Shown here: piece by piece, positions 15,755-21,873 of the stretch
Position numbering within the stretch: position 1 is the first letter of the stretch
Layout of the letters: each line of letters begins with the position of its first letter
Source: Verrucomicrobiota bacterium
GTDB taxonomy: Bacteria > Verrucomicrobiota > Verrucomicrobiia > Limisphaerales > AV2
Reading direction: 5' to 3'
NCBI GenBank assembly: GCA_003218935.1
Contig: QHPA01000232.1
Location: 1 to 21,873, forward strand
Length of the DNA: 21,873 nt
Made by a program: the position numbers and the translations under genes
Notes under the pieces: generated by a model
Told to the model about the DNA's origin: nothing
The model's input: only the letters and a program-made list of their open reading frames with translations
Database searches by the model: none

Positions 15755-16888
15755 ATGAAAGACATTTCTCGCGCCGCCGATTCATCTCAAACTCCCACCA
15801 TGGAAAACGACGCCATCAACCGTCGCCGGTTCTTCGCCACCGCGGCGATGGCCGCCGCCGCCGCGGCTCTTGCGCCGAAGGCACTCGCCGCCGAGCGCGA
15901 CTGGACGGGGAAGAATCCAGTGCGTTACCCCGACCCCGATATCATCGTGCTCGACGAGCGGTTCGCCAGATACAAGGTCGGCAACACACCGATTCAAAAG
16001 CTCTGGACTGGAGCGTTGTGGGCGGAGGGCTGCGCGTGGAACGGCGTTGGCCGTTACCTTGTCTGGAGCGACATTCCGAACAACCGCCAGATGCGCCGGC
16101 TGGATGAGGACGGTCACGTGAGCGTCTTCCGCGATCCGACGGGCAACAGCAACGGCAACACCTTCGACTTCGAAGGGCGTCAGCTTTCGTGCGAACACGG
16201 CAATCGGCGCGTCGTCCGCTACGAGCACAATGGTTCCGTCACCGTGCTGGCTGACAAGTGGAAGGACAAACCGCTCAACGCGCCCAACGACATCGTCGTT
16301 CATCCGGACGGGGGCATTTGGTTCACTGACCCGGGCTACGGCTCAATGATGAATTACGAAGGCCACAAAGGCGAACTGCATATCAAAGAGGCGGTCTATC
16401 GCATCGACCCGAAGGGCGGCAAAATGGAGATGGTGACCGACGAATTGGAGAAGCCCAATGGAATTTGTTTCTCGGCTGACTACAAGAAGCTTTACGTTGC
16501 CGACACCGGCAAGGCGAGAGATATCCAGGTTTGGGACGTGGCGGACGAGAGGAAATTGAAGAACCGCCGCCAGTTTGTGGACATGGCGATGCCACCGCAG
16601 AAGGTCCAAACTGAAAACGGCGCGCGGACGGTGGGTGGCAACGGCGGCTCCGACGGCATTCGTTGCGACGTGGACGACAACGTGTGGTCAGCCGCAGGCT
16701 GGGTGGGCGAGGGTTACGACGGCGTGCATATTTTTTCGCCTGAGGGCCAGCGCATCGGCATGATCCTGCTGCCGGAAATCTGCGCGAACCTTTGCTTCGG
16801 TGGCGAGAAACGCAACCGGCTGTTCATGGCCGCCAGCCAATCCATCTACTCAGTCTATGTCGAGACGCAGGGGGCGCACGTTACGTAA
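15755..16888 (+). CDS. Tat-exported SMP-30/gluconolactonase-like protein
   Basis: 377 residues. A twin-arginine signal is plain: INRRRFFATAAMAAAAAALA at residues 21-40, then PKALAAE, with cleavage likely after ALA at about 46. The mature part is a six-bladed SMP-30/LRE propeller. Metal and active-site positions of the family are present: E in LWAEGCAWNG, N in LNAPNDIVVHPDGGIWFTDP, N in EKPNGICFSADYKKLYVADTG and D in GNGGSDGIRCDVDDNVW. Such proteins are Ca2+-dependent lactonases that hydrolyse sugar lactones in the periplasm. With the nearby dehydrogenase and isomerase-like genes this may form a loose sugar-oxidation theme, but they are on the opposite strand and no operon is implied. An ATG at 15800 (residue 16) is a shorter alternative start. 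A bidirectional terminator follows 60 nt downstream. Confidence 0.93.
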   Translation: MKDISRAADSSQTPTMENDAINRRRFFATAAMAAAAAALAPKALAAERDWTGKNPVRYPDPDIIVLDERFARYKVGNTPIQKLWTGALWAEGCAWNGVGRYLVWSDIPNNRQMRRLDEDGHVSVFRDPTGNSNGNTFDFEGRQLSCEHGNRRVVRYEHNGSVTVLADKWKDKPLNAPNDIVVHPDGGIWFTDPGYGSMMNYEGHKGELHIKEAVYRIDPKGGKMEMVTDELEKPNGICFSADYKKLYVADTGKARDIQVWDVADERKLKNRRQFVDMAMPPQKVQTENGARTVGGNGGSDGIRCDVDDNVWSAAGWVGEGYDGVHIFSPEGQRIGMILLPEICANLCFGGEKRNRLFMAASQSIYSVYVETQGAHVT

Positions 16889-16947
16889 TGGGATACCCTC
16901 CAGGAGAAACCCAGCCAGTGGATAACCGGCCAATAGTGTTCGGTATG

Positions 16948-16968
16948 AAAAACGCCGATGGCGTTTTT
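16948..16968. terminator. Bidirectional intrinsic terminator
   Basis: AAAAACGCC (16948-16956), loop GAT, GGCGTTTTT (16960-16968) form a perfect 9-bp stem with an A-run before and a U-run after, so it works on both strands. It lies between the ends of the convergent SMP-30 and beta-helix genes and can terminate both. Confidence 0.85.
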
Positions 16969-17080
16969 CCCTCTCTCCCCGCGAGGAACGAGTGGGGAGA
17001 GAGCTGGAGAGAGGGGAAACTGGATGGAAACGGCCTCCTCTCCCCGCCCTCTCCTCCTTTTGGGGAAGAGAGGGAAAAGG
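16969..17080. repeat. CT/GA-rich palindromic repeat element
   Basis: CTCTCTCCCC (16971-16980) pairs perfectly with GGGGAGAGAG (16994-17003) across 13 nt. A second, looser copy of the same theme follows, with CCTCTCCCCGCCCTCTCC near 17036 facing GGGGAAGAGAGGG near 17065. Similar CTCTCCCC...GGGGAGAG elements occur as dispersed repeats in many bacterial genomes. No reading frame here is supported. Confidence 0.7.
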
Positions 17081-17113
17081 AAAGCGCTACTTTCTGAAGC
17101 TCAGCTGCCTTGC

Positions 17114-20100
17114 TTAAGGAGCTACCACAGCCCGGTAAAATTCGTGAGTAGCGTTCGCCGAGGAAGGGACGTCGATTTGGATGACACCCAACGCGTTGGT
17201 CACTATCGCCACCGACGACCATTGCTGCAGGTCGGAAGATTTCTCGATCGAATAACGACCGCCAATTTCGCCGTTAAGGAGTACCCGGAAGCCGTCGCCG
17301 CCCATATAACCGAAACACTCAGGCATCGTGAGTCGAGGCCGTTTCGTAAAATTTGCCGTGATCGTTTTGTTGTTATCCATCGTGAGAACCAGAGGATTGA
17401 TCGTACCCGTGGCGTCCCCACCCCAGCCAATGAACGTCTGCCCGACTTCCGGCACCGCCGTCAGAGTTACGCTCTGGCTGGAGCCGTAGCGGTTGGCTTG
17501 CGGTGACACACTGACCTCTCCATCGCCGTCGGAGATGATTGTCAGCGAAAATTGTCCTGCGGGCAATGTCGTGAACAGCGCGGAGACGGTCGGGTTGGCG
17601 TTCGTGATTGTGAAACCCAAAGGATTGCTGGTTCCGCTGGCGGCGTTGCCCCATAGAGCGAAATAGTTTCCGGCCGCTGGAATCGCCGTCAGCCGGACGA
17701 CGCTTCCGTAAGGATGCAGCGGATACGATGGGGAGATACTCACCGAGCCATTCCCCGCTGCCGTTGTGCTGACCGATGTGCCAAACACGCCACGAAGGCA
17801 TTGGTCTCCTGTCATGCTGATGCTCACGGTGGGGTTGGTGCCCGTGGCGTCACCCAGCCAGTACAGGAAGACCCAGCCGCTCGCCGAGGTTGCGGTAATC
17901 GTCACGACTGAATTGCTCGGATATGGTCCCGCCGGCGGAGCTATCGTGAAGGTCCCACCCCCTGCCGCGTCGAGGGAGAGCGAGTACGTTGGAACAAAGC
18001 GAGCTGCCACCTGTTTGTTTCGATCCATCGTGACATTGACAGTGACGTTCGTGTTGGTGGCGTCGCCGGCCCAGCCGTCGAACACCCAGCCTGCGGCGGG
18101 ACTGGCGGTGAGCGTTACGACCGTGTTACTGGAGTAAGAGCTGCCCGGCGGATTCATTGATACCGAGCCGTTGCCTTCAATGGCGACCGCGAGTGCGTAA
18201 ACCGGGGCCTGGGTAAACTCCGCCTGAACGCTCTTATTGCGGTCCATCGTAACGCCGATCGTCGGACTCTGGCCCATAGCGTCGCCCGTCCAGCGGAGGA
18301 AGTTCCAGTTTGCGGCCGCGGTCGCAGTCAGCGTGACCAGAGTATTACTCGGATAGGGCCCGGTACTGGGGTCTGCCGCCGCCGTTCCCTGGCCGAGCGT
18401 GGTGATCGTCAGCGAGTAAAGTGGCACGATGACAACCTGAATCGGGCCAGCCTGCGATGATTGAGAGAAATCGGCGCTATAAGCGATGACACGAATTACG
18501 GCGGAATTCGTCAAAGTGAACGGCCCGGCGTAGAGAGTGGAATCAGACGAAGGTTCCGAGCCATCCAAGGTGTAAAGCAAAGAGCCGTTCGTGAACGACG
18601 TCTGGAACGACACTTGGACTGAACCGATATTTGTCACCGGACTGCTCACGACGTAGCGCCCATCGAGAAGAATGTTGTCACGCGGCAATTCAAACGCGCC
18701 GATGTCAACTCCAGTTCCCTGCGGACGCGCTACTCCTCGCTGGTCGGTTGCCGGGGCACCAGCGCTGTCGCCGGCGTCGAGTGCCGGGCTGTTCATCAGC
18801 AGTGCGTGGGTGGGTGTGGATCCTCCGTTGTCCTGCAGGGGTCCCAGGTTGGCGCTGACATTCTGGAGATCGGAAGCGGCCAGGCCGGAAATCTCGTTCG
18901 TCGAGCCAATCAGGTTGTGCCCCTTGCTGGCGAGCGTTCCAAATCCATCCGCAGGAGTTGAGTTCGTCGTCGCAGTGTTGCCGGCGATGATCGTGTTGAG
19001 CAGCGAAAGAGTTCCGGACTGATTGGCAATCCCGCCTCCGTGCGCTTCACCTGTTGGCCCGGGGTTAAGACCAAAGCCGCCACCGCCCGGGCCTCCAATG
19101 ACGCGGTTACCAGTAAGCGTGCAGTTGACCACCGCGACTGAGCCAGTGTCGGTCGCCAGGCCGCTGGCAAACGCGCTACCCCCGGGTTGAAAGGTTGTAT
19201 TGGGCCCCCATCCCCCTTGGCCACCTACGACTTCATTGCCCGAAAACGTGCAATTGGTCACACCAACCGGGCCAGCGGTGACAAATACGCCTCCGCCCTT
19301 TCCATCACCGCCAATTGCAGCCCCAAACACACCCATCGCACTTTCGCCCCCAGCGACCCGATTACTGGCGAATGTAGAGCTGGTGATTTGAGCGGCTGTG
19401 TCCACAAAAAACGTCCCTCCACCACCGCCCTGGCCGCCACGCCCTGCAAACCCACCCCCGCCGCCGACTCCACCCGCTGCAAGGTTGCCCGAAACCAAAC
19501 AATCGCGCATCTTGAGAGCGCCGCCGCTGCCGAAAATTCCACCGCCGAGTCCTTCTCCCCCCATAGCCCCTGCGCCGCCACCACTGCCACTACCACCCGC
19601 GGCAAAATTGTTCGAAAGGCTGCATCTCGATATATCCAAACTCCCACTCTCCAGAAACATCCCTCCGCCCAACCCGCCGCCGCCGCCGCCAAATCCACCC
19701 GGACTTCCATTCGTGTCTGATGCACCGCCCGATCCTCCGTCAGGGCCCCCTCCATTGGCGCCGGTTTGGTCGCTTCCACCGCCGCCACCGCCGTTGCCTC
19801 CGCTCGCGCGGTTTGCGAGAAATGAGGAATTAGTGATAACAACAGTTCCAGAGGAGGTGAACAACCCGCCGCCGAGACCGCCTCCTCCACCGCCTTGCCC
19901 GCCGCGACCACCTCCGAAACCGTCACTGCCCGTTACCGAGTTGCTGGCGACCATCGAATTGAACAGGTTCAGGTTCCCTGAGTTGTAAATGCCACCCCCG
20001 AGCCCGGCCAGCGTGTGGCTATTTGCCACGGCACAATTCATCAAAGTCAAATCACCGCCGTTTTCTATGGCCGCCCCGTTGGCGCCGTTTGTGGCCAGGC

Positions 20101-20398
20101 CAGACGCGACGCTGATCCCGGTGAAAACATTGGTCCCCGGGCCGTTCAATACAATGTTGTCCGTGATCTGAGGCAGGGGAGAAGAAAGAACGATTGTGCC
20201 GGTTGCTGTGATTTCAACGGTGTCGTCGCCGGGCATGGCATTGGCATCCAGAATCGCCTGCCTCAGCGACCCGGACCCGGAATCGGAAGTGGTAGAGACT
20301 GTGAGCGTTGATGAATAAACGTCTGGGGCCGAAGCAACGATTCCCGCGGTGACAAGTAAAATGGTGCGAAGCGATCGAAGTGAATTCAAAGGTCTCAT
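17114..20398 (-). CDS. Giant secreted beta-helix / InlB-repeat surface protein
   Basis: 1094 residues from the ATG at 20398; an ATG at 20440 is in frame, but this one gives a signal peptide ([20 protein letters not shown]) cleaved near DVYSS. After it, [20 protein letters not shown] is a CSLREA-type opening. Residues about 90-530 are a right-handed parallel beta-helix of the polymorphic-outer-membrane-protein type, with repeats such as [17 protein letters not shown] and very Gly-rich turns. A choice-of-anchor-Q motif (SPALDAGD...[20 protein letters not shown]) is at about 535-570. [20 protein letters not shown] near 610 is a chitobiase C-terminal-like domain. From about 659 to 1015 come five InlB B-type repeats of about 70 residues, with VTLTA...W.GDATGT...V.MD.NK..A.F. 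The last about 75 residues, ending [10 protein letters not shown], look like a family C-terminal domain. Probably an adhesin or other surface protein; the exact role is unknown. Confidence 0.92.
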   Translation of the reverse strand: MRPLNSLRSLRTILLVTAGIVASAPDVYSSTLTVSTTSDSGSGSLRQAILDANAMPGDDTVEITATGTIVLSSPLPQITDNIVLNGPGTNVFTGISVASGLATNGANGAAIENGGDLTLMNCAVANSHTLAGLGGGIYNSGNLNLFNSMVASNSVTGSDGFGGGRGGQGGGGGGLGGGLFTSSGTVVITNSSFLANRASGGNGGGGGGSDQTGANGGGPDGGSGGASDTNGSPGGFGGGGGGLGGGMFLESGSLDISRCSLSNNFAAGGSGSGGGAGAMGGEGLGGGIFGSGGALKMRDCLVSGNLAAGGVGGGGGFAGRGGQGGGGGTFFVDTAAQITSSTFASNRVAGGESAMGVFGAAIGGDGKGGGVFVTAGPVGVTNCTFSGNEVVGGQGGWGPNTTFQPGGSAFASGLATDTGSVAVVNCTLTGNRVIGGPGGGGFGLNPGPTGEAHGGGIANQSGTLSLLNTIIAGNTATTNSTPADGFGTLASKGHNLIGSTNEISGLAASDLQNVSANLGPLQDNGGSTPTHALLMNSPALDAGDSAGAPATDQRGVARPQGTGVDIGAFELPRDNILLDGRYVVSSPVTNIGSVQVSFQTSFTNGSLLYTLDGSEPSSDSTLYAGPFTLTNSAVIRVIAYSADFSQSSQAGPIQVVIVPLYSLTITTLGQGTAAADPSTGPYPSNTLVTLTATAAANWNFLRWTGDAMGQSPTIGVTMDRNKSVQAEFTQAPVYALAVAIEGNGSVSMNPPGSSYSSNTVVTLTASPAAGWVFDGWAGDATNTNVTVNVTMDRNKQVAARFVPTYSLSLDAAGGGTFTIAPPAGPYPSNSVVTITATSASGWVFLYWLGDATGTNPTVSISMTGDQCLRGVFGTSVSTTAAGNGSVSISPSYPLHPYGSVVRLTAIPAAGNYFALWGNAASGTSNPLGFTITNANPTVSALFTTLPAGQFSLTIISDGDGEVSVSPQANRYGSSQSVTLTAVPEVGQTFIGWGGDATGTINPLVLTMDNNKTITANFTKRPRLTMPECFGYMGGDGFRVLLNGEIGGRYSIEKSSDLQQWSSVAIVTNALGVIQIDVPSSANATHEFYRAVVAP

Positions 20399-20473
20399 AA
20401 CCAATTGATTTGTGAGCGTTCCTTCACATTTTGGCAGCATTTTTTGAGCCGCCGTTCGGCGTGATATCGCGAT

Positions 20474-21226
20474 TCACCGCGAAATTGTACCGGTCAGAAT
20501 GTGCCCGCAGGGAACAAAACCGGCTTTTTGAAGCGTCTTGCGACTCGCGATATTCTTCGGATTACATCGTGCCGCCGGAACATTTCCGCCCTCATAGCAA
20601 ATCCGCTTCAATTCTTGCACGAGGAAGGAACCGAGGCCGCGTCTCCGAAAAGGCTCCGCCACTTCCATGTAGATGTCGCCATACGGCCGGTTGTAATGGA
20701 AAAGCACGCCTCCGGTCGCTACGACCTTGCCTTCAACCTCCACAACCCCGTGCCATTTGAGTTGGTCCGGAGAAATGTTCAACGCGTCAGCCGTGGTGGC
20801 ACTGCGGAAAACGGCGCCCGGCGGCGAGTGCGCAGTGGTCAGTTTGTCGTGAAAGAGAATACTCTCGCTCGTCACGTTTTGAGCCAACGTATGCAACATG
20901 ACCGTCAGCAGCGGATCATTGCTCTGAGTCTCAATCGTGGCCGAGCCGCTGGCCGCCAGCAGCGCCGAAAAAAGATCGAACATGCGCGACCGGTACTGGG
21001 GCGCGACATACCATTCGTACACCGTGGGCTTCCCTTTCCAGGGCCCGCCAACAGCAATGGAACCGTAACCGACCGTGGCCTCCCCAGCGAAGAGAAGGTA
21101 CTCATGCGTCCACCCTGGGCGGGAGTGGATCGAATCATGGATGATCTGGCAGTCCATCTCCAACCGATATCTGTCGCGCCATGCGAGGATGTCTTCGACG
21201 TTTGCTGCTTTGGCAGAGAGATCCAT
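20474..21226 (-). CDS. GNAT family N-acetyltransferase
   Basis: 250 residues. The C-terminal half is a GNAT domain: VVEVEGKVVATGGVLFHYNRPYGDIYMEVAEPFRRRGLGSFLVQELKRI has the beta4 strand and the acetyl-CoA pyrophosphate loop R-R-G-L-G (motif A). RCNPKNIASRKTLQKAGFVPCGHILTG is the motif B ending with Asn and the terminal strand. The N-terminal half (EYLLFAGEATVGYGSIAVGGPW, VYEWYVAPQYRSRMFDLFSALLAASG) looks like a second, degenerate GNAT-type unit, so this is probably a two-domain acetyltransferase. It transfers acetyl from acetyl-CoA to an amine; the substrate is unknown. The start MDLSAKAANVEDILAWRDRYR is natural for the family. It lies 75 nt beyond the start of the beta-helix gene on the same strand, and the palindromic repeat array begins 58 nt upstream. 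Confidence 0.9.
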   Translation of the reverse strand: MDLSAKAANVEDILAWRDRYRLEMDCQIIHDSIHSRPGWTHEYLLFAGEATVGYGSIAVGGPWKGKPTVYEWYVAPQYRSRMFDLFSALLAASGSATIETQSNDPLLTVMLHTLAQNVTSESILFHDKLTTAHSPPGAVFRSATTADALNISPDQLKWHGVVEVEGKVVATGGVLFHYNRPYGDIYMEVAEPFRRRGLGSFLVQELKRICYEGGNVPAARCNPKNIASRKTLQKAGFVPCGHILTGTISR

Positions 21227-21284
21227 GACGAATGAAAGTCTTAATCAGACCGGATTGCGACGGCATGTCAGCTCTTTGTTTGGT

Positions 21285-21381
21285 GTCCACGCTTTAGCGT
21301 GTCTGGCCGGTGTCCACCCTTCAGGGTGTCTGTTCGGTATTCACGCCTCTGCGCGTCCTCCAGACAGCCTAAAGGCTGGAC
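21285..21381. repeat. Four-unit REP-like palindrome array beside the RAYT
   Basis: 19-nt units GTCCACGCTTTAGCGTGTC (21285-21303), GTCCACCCTTCAGGGTGTC (21312-21330) and ATTCACGCCTCTGCGCGTC (21339-21357) recur with an exact 27-nt period. A fourth unit at 21363-21381 is inverted; its reverse complement is GTCCAGCCTTTAGGCTGTC. Each is a short hairpin with a 4-nt loop. The inner stem triplet changes together with its partner (CGC/GCG, CCC/GGG, GCC/GGC), which argues for selection on the fold; the third unit has one mismatch. The array lies just beyond the 3' end of the transposase. Confidence 0.85.
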
Positions 21382-21403
21382 ACCCAACACTCGGTTTCTC
21401 GAC

Positions 21404-21873
21404 TCACAAAATCGCATCATCCCATCCTTCCCCGTAATCCAGAATGGGATACTCGCGCCACGTCTTTTCAGCAAACTCCCGCCCCATTTCGGCGAGGTAT
21501 TCCTGAGCGCTGGAGAATGGCCAGTCCTGCCACCGCTCCACGTAGCCGTGGTGAACCGGATTATTGTGGACGTAATTCATCGTCGCCCAGAAATGCGCGT
21601 CGTTCCGCATGTAACGCTCCGCCGCGCCGCACCAGACCTGTCCGGCCTCGCGTGAGTTCCTCGCCGTTCCACTCGAACGACAACCTCCCGTGCATCCGCC
21701 CAAGGTCCGCCAGCACGGCCAGAATCTCTCTGGTTTCGATGAGCGCATGGTAATGGTTCGGCAGAACACACCAAGCATGAATCAAAGCCTGGCGCTTCGC
21801 AAAGACGCCGAGCAATGCGTCGCAGAATGTTTGCATCCGTTCGCCGTTCTGCCCGATGTAGTGCCGGTGCTCG
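21404..21873 (-). pseudogene. REP-associated tyrosine transposase (RAYT, Y1_Tnp), frameshifted and partial
   Basis: The frame enters from the right edge as EHRHYIGQNGERMQTFCDAL and continues AWCVLPNHYHALIETREILA, containing the HUH motif (HYH) of Y1 transposases, through SFEWNGEELTRGR. It then loses frame near 21642-21645, where CCGG reads as if one base were inserted. The next frame resumes with VWCGAAERYMRNDAHFWATM, then NYVHNNPVHHGYVERWQDWPFSSAQEYL, which carries the catalytic Tyr (MNYVHNNPV), and ends DYGEGWDDAIL with its stop at 21404. RAYTs are single-copy, TnpA-IS200/IS605-related enzymes that cut REP hairpins at single-stranded DNA. The REP-like array adjacent to its 3' end fits. The N-terminus is outside the window. 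The gene is probably inactive, unless the frameshift is a sequencing error. Confidence 0.85.

Noticed and set aside
19398..19988. Proline-rich 196-codon frame on the plus strand
   Set aside because: It is the antisense of the Gly-rich beta-helix (GGC/GGT codons read as Pro) and has no independent support.
21285..21381. Possible CRISPR array, because of the 27-nt period
   Set aside because: Units are palindromes with only 8-nt spacers, one is inverted and stems covary. No cas genes are present.

Overview
The window looks like chromosome of a GC-rich member of the Verrucomicrobiota (Pedosphaera/Limisphaerales-like). This is inferred from the gene families, not from a marker gene: a secreted PQQ-type propeller with a 'DWPQWHGP' start, a Gfo/Idh/MocA dehydrogenase beside a sugar isomerase-like TIM barrel, a Tat-exported SMP-30 protein, a giant Gly-rich beta-helix protein with InlB repeats, an NTase/small-protein pair, and many short palindromic repeats between genes. 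No rRNA, tRNA or CRISPR was found.

Layout. Positions 1-4798 hold five minus-strand genes, transcribed from high to low coordinates: a divergent UreF-like protein, a sodium:solute symporter, a BamD-like TPR protein, an LptE-like lipoprotein and a PQQ propeller that runs off the left edge. The last three look like an envelope-biogenesis group; a perfect 16-bp inverted repeat sits between the BamD-like and LptE-like genes. Positions 5032-7160 hold two coupled glycosyltransferases (GT2 then GT4) that look less GC-rich than their surroundings. Next to them is a 35-codon HicA toxin remnant whose stop codon overlaps the stop of a convergent EamA transporter. Positions 8355-9159 hold degenerate palindromes and an overlapping gene pair (small helical protein plus nucleotidyltransferase) resembling a toxin-antitoxin cassette.

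Positions 9320-13326 form a minus-strand group: a TIM-barrel isomerase/epimerase with a histone-H1-like lysine-rich tail, a paired REP hairpin, a Gfo/Idh/MocA oxidoreductase and a membrane-anchored protein of unknown function. The isomerase-like protein and the dehydrogenase probably act on a common sugar or polyol. Divergently, on the plus strand, lie an M13 (neprilysin/PepO) metallopeptidase, a heptameric tandem repeat and a Tat-exported SMP-30/gluconolactonase. A strong terminator hairpin and a CT/GA-rich palindrome separate these from the convergent 1094-residue secreted beta-helix/InlB protein (17114-20398). The right end has a GNAT acetyltransferase, a four-unit palindromic repeat array and a frameshifted REP-associated tyrosine transposase (RAYT) cut by the window edge.

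The strongest second-look items are the RAYT with its covarying palindromes, the histone-like tail on a sugar-metabolism enzyme, the orphan UreF-like protein and the NTase pair. I see no convincing complete novel defence or biosynthetic system.
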